Below are positions 54,009-62,583 of a stretch of DNA of 64,000 bases, piece after piece. Numbering within the stretch: the stretch's first letter is position 1; the number at the start of each line of letters is the position of its first letter. The notes under the pieces were generated by a model. That model saw only the letters and a program-made list of their open reading frames with translations. It was not told the DNA's origin and did no database searches. Position numbers and translations under genes: made by a program. Source of the DNA: Mucilaginibacter sp. OK098 (GTDB taxonomy: Bacteria > Bacteroidota > Bacteroidia > Sphingobacteriales > Sphingobacteriaceae); the NCBI RefSeq assembly GCF_900142915.1, contig NZ_FRCM01000005.1, positions 124,001-188,000 of the forward strand. The letters are read 5' to 3'.

Positions 54009-54123
54009 ATTGAAGTATTGTTAGGGGTATTATTTAGTTAGTAAGCAACAAAAACGTTACAGGCTAAACAATACATTTTAAAAAATAATAGTATGTAATA
54101 TTAGAAATAAAGAGTGTTTTTAA

Positions 54124-54480
54124 TTATAATAAACTGTTAACTTTTTCTACCAGTTCAGTTAAGTCAAACGGTTTGTTGATAATTGCATCACAGCCATAAG
54201 CTAACAGCTCGCTGTTATTATTTATATAAGCTGAATAGATAATTACAGGGGTGTTTTTAAAGCGTGGGTGCGATTTAATTTGCATGCATAATTCGCCGCC
54301 GTTTACACCGGCAACACGATAATCCAATATAACCAGGTCGGGTACAAATGTTTCAGCTAAAGAAATAACTGTATCGCTTCGCGAGGTGCTTTGTACATCA
54401 AAATCTGCGTATGTTAGTGTTTCATGCACTATATCCAGGATGTCCTGGTTATCATCCAATACTAAAATACGTTTTGCCAT
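54124..54480 (-). CDS. Stand-alone response-regulator receiver protein
   Basis: The 118-residue protein has the receiver pattern: DDN (residues 8-10), Asp in LVILDYRVAG (about 53), YSA and Lys in NKPFDLTEL (about 102). It has no output domain. It shares the zinc-ribbon neighbourhood with the receiver at 52775, suggesting a small regulatory cluster; direct partners are unknown. A -7 match, TAATTTTG, lies 7 bp upstream of the start. Confidence 0.9.
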   Translation of the reverse strand: MAKRILVLDDNQDILDIVHETLTYADFDVQSTSRSDTVISLAETFVPDLVILDYRVAGVNGGELCMQIKSHPRFKNTPVIIYSAYINNNSELLAYGCDAIINKPFDLTELVEKVNSLL

Positions 54481-54487
54481 GCAACGT

Positions 54488-54495
54488 CAAAATTA
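54488..54495 (-). promoter_or_regulatory. Possible -7 element for the receiver gene
   Basis: TAATTTTG on the minus strand matches TAnnTTTG, 7 bp before the ATG. It would give a leaderless or nearly leaderless message. No -33 TTG is seen. Confidence 0.35.
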
Positions 54496-54615
54496 AAAAC
54501 AAAAAAGTATGGACGTTTATAAAAAACTAAAGATAGGGCTAAAAACTTACTTGAGTAAATGTAAGCTAATTTTGTATTAATAATTAATATATTACTATAA
54601 TATTAAAATTTTTAC

Positions 54616-55833
54616 TTAAAAAGCTTCTCCCAACCCAATTATCAGGCCATTATAACCTTTGCTGAAACCATAATCAATGGCAACATTAGTATCAGACCTT
54701 TTATTGAATTTTATACGCAGGCCCCCGCCGGCAGCAGGGTTGATATAGGCAAAACGATGTGTATTCGGTTCGCTGGCGCTATTAAAGTTTGTAAATATCA
54801 CAAAACCAAACAGCCCGTTTTCAGTAAGATCACGGCGATATTCCGCCTCAAAATATAGCAAATTTTCTCCCCTATAACGATTTTGCTCAATCCCGCGTCC
54901 TGATCGCTGATAGGGGTCATTTCCTATGCCGGGTAAGCTTAGAAAAGGGGTACCGTCTGAAATAGTAGTCCAGTAATAACTCCACATAGCAAGCACATTT
55001 TTCTTTTTACCGCTTTTACCTAAAGCTATGTATTTACGAAAATCGAGATATAATGATTGTGCGTTATTGTCGCTTCCCATAAACCCCGCATTGTGCCTGT
55101 AAATAAAGCTGGCATATATTCCCGGAATAGGATTAATGGAATTTTGCCTTGTATCATATACAGCATTTAAGGTAAGCCCCGACGAAAAGGAATTTCCTTC
55201 AGTTGTACCATATTGATATCCTGTAAAATCTTTTAAGGTAGTGTACGGGTTGCTATTATTAGTGTTAACACTAAAGTAATAATCAAGGTTATAACCTACT
55301 CCTACATAAAAATAAGGTTTTATCCGCTTAAGTACGCTTTGGTAAAAGCGGATATAATTAAAATTCACCAAAATTTTATCAGCTTCTGCTCGTTTGCCGC
55401 CCAGCCCCCAGGTATATTGCGGGTAAACTAGAAAGCGGGTATCGCCCTGTACATTGTACGTATTATCAGGCGACCATATACTTGAATGTAACGGCAGGCC
55501 ATACCTGCCTTTAAAGTTAAAGTAGGGTGCAAAAGTTACGCTTGATAAGTAGGTGGTTTTGCGGTTGCCCAGGTAAAAGCCGGCTGTTGTTGAAGTTACC
55601 AGGACCGCGCTACCACCGGGTACTGATGTTGAAATTGGTAGAATTGAAAAATATATTTGTTTTTTGTCTGGATTGTACGGCCTCTTTTTCAACTTTAAAA
55701 TTCCTGAGCCAATATCAATAAGATCTCTTTGGCCGGTAGTATCAACTTTGACGTTAGCGGTATCAGTTGGTGTTTGCGCCAGTAGCAAGCAAGGCGATAA
55801 ATAGCAAACTATTAATAATATTAGTTTATTCAT
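54616..55833 (-). CDS. Omp85-like (BamA/TamA family) outer-membrane barrel without POTRA domains
   Basis: The 405-residue protein has a signal peptide (1-19, ends LLAQ), about 80 residues of preamble, and a barrel with the Omp85-type strings DTRQNSINPIPGIYASF and RGIEQNRYRGENLLYFEAEYRRDLT. The length leaves no room for POTRA domains, which BamA and TamA need. It may be a surface-antigen-like barrel with its own role. It is transcribed alone on the minus strand. Confidence 0.8.
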   Translation of the reverse strand: MNKLILLIVCYLSPCLLLAQTPTDTANVKVDTTGQRDLIDIGSGILKLKKRPYNPDKKQIYFSILPISTSVPGGSAVLVTSTTAGFYLGNRKTTYLSSVTFAPYFNFKGRYGLPLHSSIWSPDNTYNVQGDTRFLVYPQYTWGLGGKRAEADKILVNFNYIRFYQSVLKRIKPYFYVGVGYNLDYYFSVNTNNSNPYTTLKDFTGYQYGTTEGNSFSSGLTLNAVYDTRQNSINPIPGIYASFIYRHNAGFMGSDNNAQSLYLDFRKYIALGKSGKKKNVLAMWSYYWTTISDGTPFLSLPGIGNDPYQRSGRGIEQNRYRGENLLYFEAEYRRDLTENGLFGFVIFTNFNSASEPNTHRFAYINPAAGGGLRIKFNKRSDTNVAIDYGFSKGYNGLIIGLGEAF

Positions 55834-55945
55834 TGTTCTTTAAAGAAAAAATTTGGTTTTTTGTTTAGGTATCAATAGGACGCAATATTTACAATGCTAA
55901 AATGTACTAAAATATATACGTTTTAGCATTGTTAGCTAACCATAA

Positions 55946-56272
55946 TTAGTGCTGTGCTGTTGCATAAGTATGGTGGTGGTAATGATGCTTGTGGTGTGCA
56001 CGCCAGTAAGCACGCCTGCGTTTTTCATCGCGTCTCCTGGCTTCGTTGCCAATAACATATCCGCCACCGGCGCCTATAGCACCGCCAATAAGAGCGCCTT
56101 TTACACCATGTCCAATTAAGCCACCGGCTACAGCGCCCCCTGCACCACCTATTATTGCTCCTTTACCTTGCTGGCTTATTTTTTTATGTGGTTGATCCTG
56201 CGCCTGAACAAAATGTGATGTGCTAATTAGCAATGCGATTACCACGGTTGAATATATGATTAACTTTTTCAT
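55946..56272 (-). CDS. Glycine-zipper protein
   Basis: The 108-residue protein has a signal peptide (about 1-24, ends VQAQ) and a glycine-zipper stretch GAIIGGAGGAVAGGLIGHGVKGALIGGAIGAGGGYVIG at about 39-76. The C-terminus is Arg/His-rich (HHKHHYHHH). Such proteins insert into or associate with envelope membranes; the histidines might bind metal. Function unknown. Confidence 0.8.
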   Translation of the reverse strand: MKKLIIYSTVVIALLISTSHFVQAQDQPHKKISQQGKGAIIGGAGGAVAGGLIGHGVKGALIGGAIGAGGGYVIGNEARRRDEKRRRAYWRAHHKHHYHHHTYATAQH

Positions 56273-56398
56273 GGGTATATATTTGCCGTGTTAATGCAAA
56301 TAATAAGCCATATAGGCAGAGGCAGGAATATTAGAAATAAGAGGCAAGAGAAAAATGATAGTATTTTATGGTTAATCATGATTTCTTGTCTCTCAACC

Positions 56399-57208
56399 TT
56401 ATTTCAAAAAGCTGGTTACCGCTTCAGAAAATTCAGTGTTCCTGATAGCGGTATTATGATTTCCAGGAACATAGTTTAGACCTGAGTGGGTTATAAGCTT
56501 ATTTAAACCAATTTCTGAACCGTTTTCTTTGTCATCGCTGCCGCGAATAATTAATACAGGCTTACGCACGGCAGCCAGCTCTTTTTTGCTGGTTGATGGC
56601 TGCCATTTTTGTTGATAGGCGAGTGCCAGCTCATCAAAATGCTGCGAACGGATATATTTAACCATATCGTCAACATCATGTAGCGTAGTATCCCCCATTA
56701 AAGCCTTATAGGCGTGGATCCTGCGGGGCCACTCCGGATTGGTATAAGCATCACCCATGCCGCCCATTACCACTTTGTGCAGGCGTTTATCCAAAACTAA
56801 AAGCCGCGAAGCAATGATAGAACCGCGCGAGTAACCTACAGCATCGTAATTTTTTAATTTAAGATAGGTGATAAGGCCCATAATATCTTTTGCCTCGGCA
56901 TCATTTGAATAGCCTGCATCGGTATGCGGTTTGTCTGATCGCCCGTTACCCCGCTGATCAATCAGGATAACCTTATATCCTGCACTCAACAGATCATTAT
57001 AAACGGCGCAGTTTTTCCAGCCCTGCCCGGTGCCCGAAAAACCATGAATCAATATAACCGGGTAACCATCACCTTTTACTTCATAATAGATCTTTGTACT
57101 ATCGAATGAAGTATAATAATTACCTTCAGCAGCAGATTGAGCAAATAACCGGGTGCTGAATAGCAGCAATGCATTAACTATGATTAATATAACGATGTGT
57201 TTTTTCAT
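56399..57208 (-). CDS. Secreted alpha/beta hydrolase
   Basis: The 269-residue protein has a signal peptide (about 1-23, ends RLFAQS). The fold is complete: oxyanion HGFSGTGQGW near 53-62, nucleophile GYSRG near 122-126, an Asp in RGSDDKENG and His in GNHNTAI near the end. The active site, unlike that of the hydrolase at 2824, is intact. Substrate unknown; probably a periplasmic esterase or peptidase. Confidence 0.88.
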   Translation of the reverse strand: MKKHIVILIIVNALLLFSTRLFAQSAAEGNYYTSFDSTKIYYEVKGDGYPVILIHGFSGTGQGWKNCAVYNDLLSAGYKVILIDQRGNGRSDKPHTDAGYSNDAEAKDIMGLITYLKLKNYDAVGYSRGSIIASRLLVLDKRLHKVVMGGMGDAYTNPEWPRRIHAYKALMGDTTLHDVDDMVKYIRSQHFDELALAYQQKWQPSTSKKELAAVRKPVLIIRGSDDKENGSEIGLNKLITHSGLNYVPGNHNTAIRNTEFSEAVTSFLK

Positions 57209-57332
57209 TTCTCTTTAAAGGTATTGGTTTTCTAATTTATATTTACATAGTAACAAAGCCAAATACTACGGGGTTATTAAACAACCAAACCTGCAACGCG
57301 GGTGTAGGGTTATTAGTATGCAATTTTAACAG

Positions 57333-58463
57333 ATGGAAAAAATAATCCCCGGTGTCCCAAATCTTCAAAGGTACAGGCAATTAGACAGCTTACGGGGAAT
57401 AGCCGCTTTAACAGTTTTTTTTGGCCACTTTTTAGGTGTAAAAGCAACTATATTATCATACCCGAAAATTTATTCTACTCCTTTAGTTATACTATTTAAT
57501 GGCAATGCGGCAGTGATGTTTTTTTTCTTTTTGAGTGGCATGGTGCTCAGCCTTCCTTATATTGATGGCGAAAGGCCGCTAAAGCTCACCAGGTTTTATT
57601 TAAAGCGTATTTTCAGGATCTACCCGGCACTGATCTTTGCGATCATCTTTTCGGTAATATTAAAACAATTTGTATTTGACAGGGGCGGGATGGTTCCTTT
57701 TTCGGGGTGGCTCCAAAGCTTTTGGACCTGGCAATGGAACAGGGAAAGTTTTCATGAGCTACTAAAAACCGCCCTGCTGATAGGCCCTCAATTTAAAAAG
57801 TCCTTTATTGATCCGCCGATCTGGTCGTTAATAATCGAAATGAACATATCCCTGTTCCTTCCGTTTTTTATAAGAGTAGTTGCAAAAGAAAACTTGTCTT
57901 GTAACTTGCTATTTCTCATTCTGGCAACCACTTGTTCCTGTCGGGGGGATTACTGGCCCTTACCAATATTTCACCTCGGGATACTATTTGCCAGGTACAG
58001 GCATCAAATTGTTGCTAAAGTAAGTTGTTGGCCGTGGTTTTATATTGGGATACTTTTATTACTGGCTTTATTTTTTTATAACAACACGTTAGAATTTTTG
58101 CAGCCTATACTTCGCTGGCCATGGCCCTACAAATTTGTCTGGAGCAATTATATAATCGCAATCGGGGCGGCTTTCATAATCACAATTGTACTGGCCCGCC
58201 AAAAAACTGCGAAATTTCTTGAGCATCGCATCTTTACTTTTTTAGGCGATATTTCTTATAGTTTCTACCTGATACACTTGCCGTTGCTGCTTACAATGGC
58301 ATCTTTGTTCTCCTACCATAATTCGTTTAGCATGGTATATATATTTTTATCAACCCTGGTACTGGCAATTGCAATAAGCTATCTGATGTTTATTTTTATT
58401 GAAATACCTTTGCGGGCCTTTGGCGTAAAGCTGATAAAGAAATATAAAGTATTCAACAGGTAA
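57333..58463 (+). CDS. Acyltransferase 3 family (OafA/YrhL-like)
   Basis: The 376-residue protein has about ten hydrophobic segments. The start YRQLDSLRGIAALTVFFGHF is the family signature (R/H-x10-H), and RIFRIYPALIFAIIFS and GDISYSFYLIHLPLLL are typical. These membrane enzymes acetylate or acylate sugars in the envelope. It is followed by a MmcQ/YjbR gene after 4 bp on the same strand. Confidence 0.9.
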   Translation: MEKIIPGVPNLQRYRQLDSLRGIAALTVFFGHFLGVKATILSYPKIYSTPLVILFNGNAAVMFFFFLSGMVLSLPYIDGERPLKLTRFYLKRIFRIYPALIFAIIFSVILKQFVFDRGGMVPFSGWLQSFWTWQWNRESFHELLKTALLIGPQFKKSFIDPPIWSLIIEMNISLFLPFFIRVVAKENLSCNLLFLILATTCSCRGDYWPLPIFHLGILFARYRHQIVAKVSCWPWFYIGILLLLALFFYNNTLEFLQPILRWPWPYKFVWSNYIIAIGAAFIITIVLARQKTAKFLEHRIFTFLGDISYSFYLIHLPLLLTMASLFSYHNSFSMVYIFLSTLVLAIAISYLMFIFIEIPLRAFGVKLIKKYKVFNR

Positions 58464-58467
58464 AAAC

Positions 58468-58815
58468 ATGACCATAGAAGACATTCAAACCCTCTGCGCC
58501 CAGTTTGCCGGGGTAACCGAAGATATAAAGCTTGGCTCGCACCTGTGTTTTAATGTGGGCGGTAAATCATTTCTGTTCACCTCGCCAGATAGTGTGCCGG
58601 TTTCAGCATCATTTAAAGTACTGGCCGAGGATTTTGAGGAGATCATTTGCAAAGAAGGCTTTTCACCGCAGGAATATGTTGCCCGCTACAAATGGGTACA
58701 TATTGACGATATCAGCAGATTGACCCGGCAGGAATGGGAGTTCTATTTAAAACAATCGTACAGGTTGATTGCAGATAAATTACCAGCGAAGGTTAGAAAA
58801 GTCATTGGTCATTGA
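58468..58815 (+). CDS. MmcQ/YjbR family protein
   Basis: The 115-residue protein has the family pattern: EDIKLGSHLCFNVGGKSFLF, then KWVHIDDISRLTRQEWEFYLKQSYRL. The family is a small alpha/beta fold with a double-wing DNA-binding-like shape; function unproven. It is 4 bp after the acyltransferase. The last residues (VIGH) and stop are encoded by the heptamer words at 58801-58828. Confidence 0.85.
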   Translation: MTIEDIQTLCAQFAGVTEDIKLGSHLCFNVGGKSFLFTSPDSVPVSASFKVLAEDFEEIICKEGFSPQEYVARYKWVHIDDISRLTRQEWEFYLKQSYRLIADKLPAKVRKVIGH

Positions 58816-58828
58816 GTCATTAGGTTAG
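58801..58828. repeat. Heptamer array covering the MmcQ/YjbR stop codon
   Basis: GTCATTG, GTCATTG, AGTCATT, AGGTTAG. The TGA (58813-58815) is in the second/third word. Words of GTCCGAAA type, reversed, follow at about 58840-58865. Confidence 0.87.
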
Positions 58829-58874
58829 GCTAAATTTATCTTTCGGACTTTACTGACTTTCCCGACTCCCCTAA

Positions 58875-59783
58875 TCACTCATTAAGCATATACTTATCAA
58901 CCCCTTCAGCAGGTTTCCATTTGCTCTCCGGTTCAAAATAATGCCAGAGCAGGGCTGATACTTTTTTAATCAGCAGGTAGGCTTCGTTATCCGGTTTCCA
59001 GCGCTGATCTTTATTATTACTGGTGATGATAGAGAATACGTAATCGCCATGCGGAGCATTTACCATTATGGTTTCTGATTTTGATTCATCCAGCGCGCCC
59101 TGTTTTGATGCAGTTTGGATATAAGGCGGGATCTGCGAGATAGCTTTATCGTCCCAAAAAATGCGCCCCATATTGCGGTACATACGCTCACTGGCACCCG
59201 GACTAACCGCTTTCCCATCGCGGATGAGGGTAAATAAGCGGCACATTTCATAAGGTGTTGTAACGCCCCAGCCATATTTAGCGCGGATAGCCTCACGACC
59301 CGGAACGTGGGAGTTTACCCGCATTACCTTAAAACCATTTTTATCGAGCCAGTTATTAATATAATCGCCGCCAACCAGCTTTTGCAGCCATACACTTGCG
59401 GTGTTATCGCTCATAGTTATCATTAGCAGCGCCACTTTGCTAACCTCAATGGTATCGCCATCTTTAAACGAGCCTAAAATATCTTCGCCCTTATATAATA
59501 ACGAATCGCGGTAAACCAGCTTTTGGTTGTATTGCATTTCGCCCTTTTCAATTTTATCCATCAGGCCGCATTGAATGCTTACTTTTATCATGCTGGCAGT
59601 AGGGAAAAGTGTGTCGGCGTTTATAGCGGCTATTTTATCAGTTTTTAAATTATGTACGTAGATACCCACCCGGCCATTAAATCCCTTAACTGCGTCCTGT
59701 AGTTTGGCGGTAAGCTTTGCTTCCGTTTGGGCAAATGTGGCCGTGGCGATAATAAGCAATAATAACAAAAGCCTGTATTTCAT
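58875..59783 (-). CDS. Class A beta-lactamase-like serine hydrolase
   Basis: The 302-residue protein has a signal peptide (1-18, ends TFAQ). It has SMIK (SxxK), SDN and KQG (KTG position), the class A/transpeptidase-like order. The omega-loop ExxLN that positions the deacylating water is not seen in the stretch VNSHVPGREAIRAKYGWGVTTP. It may therefore be a carboxypeptidase, esterase or unusual lactamase, not a normal class A enzyme. Proving activity needs assay. Confidence 0.85.
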   Translation of the reverse strand: MKYRLLLLLLIIATATFAQTEAKLTAKLQDAVKGFNGRVGIYVHNLKTDKIAAINADTLFPTASMIKVSIQCGLMDKIEKGEMQYNQKLVYRDSLLYKGEDILGSFKDGDTIEVSKVALLMITMSDNTASVWLQKLVGGDYINNWLDKNGFKVMRVNSHVPGREAIRAKYGWGVTTPYEMCRLFTLIRDGKAVSPGASERMYRNMGRIFWDDKAISQIPPYIQTASKQGALDESKSETIMVNAPHGDYVFSIITSNNKDQRWKPDNEAYLLIKKVSALLWHYFEPESKWKPAEGVDKYMLNE

Positions 59784-60011
59784 ATGGAGAGGGTTTATTT
59801 ATCTAAGATATAAACTAAGATTTATAAGATTTCAGGATGTTAGGATTTTTATCAAAACAAATACAAACATAACCGAACATTCACTGTATCAAAACCGGAC
59901 AAAATTAATCAATTAATTAAACGTAACTTATTGATAATTAATTTAATACATATTTGGCATTTTCTTAGACTAAAATCTGTTTTTGGGAATTGCATTATAC
60001 CTGCAACCACC

Positions 60012-60047
60012 AATGACTAATGAAACAATGACTAATGACCAACCATC
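60012..60047. repeat. Heptamer array before the first MacB-like permease
   Basis: AATGACT, AATGAAA, C, AATGACT, AATGACC, AACCATC, ending directly at the ATG. The words are the inverse of those at 43985. Confidence 0.85.
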
Positions 60048-62477
60048 ATGTTAAAAAGCTATCTTAAAACAGCCTTCCGCTTTCTGCTGAAAAACAAAAC
60101 ATTCAGCTTCATCAATATTTTCGGACTGGCTGCAGGCACGCTGTGTTGCCTGTACATTTTATTATATGTGCAGGATCAGTATAGCTATGATAAGCAGCAT
60201 AAAAATGCAAGCGACATTTATCGCATTACTACTGATTTGGCACTGACTGGCGATAAACATCACAGTGGCGCATCTTCTCCTCCAATTTCACCTGCCATGA
60301 AACGCGATTTCCCTGAAGTGCTAAATTACACAAGGGCAATAAAGACCGACATGTTAGGCGCCAAGCAGCATTTGCTGCGCTATAAAGAGCAGTCGTTTTA
60401 TGAAACGGGGGCATTTTACGTGGACTCGACTTTTTTCAGCATCCTTAATTACAACTTTGTTGAGGGACATGCTAACCATGCCCTGGATGACCCCTATAAT
60501 ATTGTGATCTCAAAATCAACAGCTCAAAAGATCTTCGGACATGAAAGCGCCCTGGGCAAGCTGGTAAACATTAATGATGCTTATGACAAGCATGACTATA
60601 AAATAACCGGTGTTATTGACCAAAGCCTTGGGCGGTCGCACCTGGAAGGCAATATGTTTATTTCGATGAAAAGCGGTAATATGGGTAAGTCATTTGCCAG
60701 TAATAGCGAGTGGGCGGGTAACAACTTCCTGTTTGCTTATGTGAAACTGCGCCAGGGTACCGACCCTAAATCTCTCGAAAAAAAGCTGCCTGCCTTTCTG
60801 AATAAATATGCCGGCCAGGAAATGCAAAAGCTGGGCATGCAAAAACAATTGCACTTACAGGCAATAACTTCAATTCATACCACTGGCGGGTATGAAATTG
60901 AAACAAGCCAAACTGCTGATCCATCGTTCCTGTTTATCCTGATTTTGATAGCGGTATTGATACAGGTTATAGCCTGCATTAACTTCATGAACCTTTCAAC
61001 AGCAAGAGCCTCAAAAAGGGCGAAGGAAGTTGGTGTGCGCAAGGTGATAGGCGCCGGGAAGTATGATCTGATCAGGCAGTTTTTAGGCGAATCGTTCCTG
61101 TTGTCATTTATAGGTGTAATTATCGCATTGCCATTACTATGGGCTGTACTGCCTTACCTGAATAATATTACACAGGCCGATATCCGCGTTGCCTTTTTTG
61201 CCGATTACAGGCTTTGGCTGATGCTGGGGAGCCTGGTACTGGTTACCGGTTTGGTTGCAGGCAGTTACCCGGCGTTTTATCTTTCGGCTTTCGAAGCAAT
61301 AAAGGTTATAAAAGGTAATTTTAGCAATAAAATATCGGCAACAGGCATCCGGCGGTCGCTGGTAGTATTCCAATTTGTATTGTCTATCGTGCTGATAACG
61401 GGCATCATCATTATTTACAGCCAGCTCAATTATATTAAGGCAAAGGACCTTGGGTTTGATGCAAATCAAAAGCTGGTGTTTAACTTTTATACCAACGATG
61501 CCCAAATGCAAATGCCCGCGCTTGCTAATGACCTGAAACAAATTGCTGACGTTAAAAATGTTACCAGCGCCGATAATTACCTGAGCCAGTTTGTAATGCA
61601 TGATCATGGTGTTTACCCCGAAGGCGGCAACATGGCAACAGCTATTGATGCACAAAACATTGCCTGCGACCAATATTTTATAAAAACAAACGGCATTAAG
61701 CTTTTAACCGGCAGAGACTTTATGCTGGGCGACTCCGGCAAAGTGCTCATCAACCAAACGCTTGCAAAAAGACTTAACCTGAATGAGCGAACTGCCGTGG
61801 GCGCAAAACTCTATTCACAATTTGGCAATAATCCCGTATCGTATGTTACTGTTGCCGGGGTGATGAAGGATTTTAATTACAATTCACTGCATGCCGATGT
61901 GCGTCCGTTTATGCTGGTTTATGACAAAGACCCAATGAACCTTACTTGCATGGTGGTATCAACCAGCAGCAAGGATTACAAAACCTTGATAAGCAAAATA
62001 GGAGGGATCTGGAAAAAGGATATGCCGGCAGTGCCTTTTGAATATTCGTTTCTTGATAGCGAGGTACAAAAGCAATATGAAAAAGAAATTGTGCTGTCGC
62101 AGATCATCAATTCATTCACCCTGGTGGCTATCCTGATCTCATGCCTTGGCCTGTTTGGTTTGGCAGCGTTTAGCGCCGAGCAGCGGAGTAAGGAAATAGG
62201 CATCCGCAAAGTGCTGGGTTCAAGTGTAACCGGGATCGTTCAGCTGTTATCAAAAGATTTTTTAATACTGGTTATCGTGTCGTTTGTTATTGCAACGCCG
62301 ATAGCCTGGTACGGCATGAGCAAGTGGCTGCAGGCATTTGCCTACCGCATCCCATTAAGCTGGTGGATGTTTGCCCTGGCCGGTTTGTTGGCCATGTTTA
62401 TAGCACTGTTTACCGTAAGCTTCCAGGCCATAAAAGCTGCCCTGATGAACCCGGTGAAAAGCCTTAAGACGGAATAA
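60048..62477 (+). CDS. MacB-like ABC transporter permease (two FtsX domains)
   Basis: The 809-residue protein has an N-terminal helix (about 20-40), a MacB-type periplasmic domain, and two FtsX modules, with the motifs RAKEVGVRKVIGAGKYDLIRQFLGESFLL (near 325) and RSKEIGIRKVLGSSVTGIVQLLSKDFLIL (near 710). Ten or more helices are predicted. Such permeases act with an ATP-binding partner to move lipoproteins, peptides or drugs out of the membrane. No ATPase gene is in the window. The next gene is a homologue. Confidence 0.88.
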   Translation: MLKSYLKTAFRFLLKNKTFSFINIFGLAAGTLCCLYILLYVQDQYSYDKQHKNASDIYRITTDLALTGDKHHSGASSPPISPAMKRDFPEVLNYTRAIKTDMLGAKQHLLRYKEQSFYETGAFYVDSTFFSILNYNFVEGHANHALDDPYNIVISKSTAQKIFGHESALGKLVNINDAYDKHDYKITGVIDQSLGRSHLEGNMFISMKSGNMGKSFASNSEWAGNNFLFAYVKLRQGTDPKSLEKKLPAFLNKYAGQEMQKLGMQKQLHLQAITSIHTTGGYEIETSQTADPSFLFILILIAVLIQVIACINFMNLSTARASKRAKEVGVRKVIGAGKYDLIRQFLGESFLLSFIGVIIALPLLWAVLPYLNNITQADIRVAFFADYRLWLMLGSLVLVTGLVAGSYPAFYLSAFEAIKVIKGNFSNKISATGIRRSLVVFQFVLSIVLITGIIIIYSQLNYIKAKDLGFDANQKLVFNFYTNDAQMQMPALANDLKQIADVKNVTSADNYLSQFVMHDHGVYPEGGNMATAIDAQNIACDQYFIKTNGIKLLTGRDFMLGDSGKVLINQTLAKRLNLNERTAVGAKLYSQFGNNPVSYVTVAGVMKDFNYNSLHADVRPFMLVYDKDPMNLTCMVVSTSSKDYKTLISKIGGIWKKDMPAVPFEYSFLDSEVQKQYEKEIVLSQIINSFTLVAILISCLGLFGLAAFSAEQRSKEIGIRKVLGSSVTGIVQLLSKDFLILVIVSFVIATPIAWYGMSKWLQAFAYRIPLSWWMFALAGLLAMFIALFTVSFQAIKAALMNPVKSLKTE

Positions 62478-62485
62478 GTTAATTA

Positions 62486-62507
62486 GAGGTTAGAGATCAG
62501 AGATTAG
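62486..62507. repeat. Heptamer words GAGGTTA/GAGATCA/GAGATTA
   Basis: Three words in register, the same as in folC at 42266-42300, here in a spacer between permease genes. Confidence 0.85.
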
Positions 62508-62550
62508 TTGAACTTGCTATAGAATGGGTATGACCACGCGGTACCAATGA

Positions 62551-62583
62551 ACTAATGAACCATTGAACTAATGAACCAACCAT
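62551..62583. repeat. Octamer array covering the second permease start
   Basis: ACTAATGA, ACCATTGA, ACTAATGA, ACCAACCA, then TGA, so the ATG at 62582 begins in the last word. This is the 8-bp relative of the AATGACT array. Confidence 0.85.

Noticed and set aside
61137-61673. 178-residue frame antisense to the MacB-like permease
   Set aside because: The permease motifs are on the plus strand in a continuous long frame; nothing recognisable on the minus strand.
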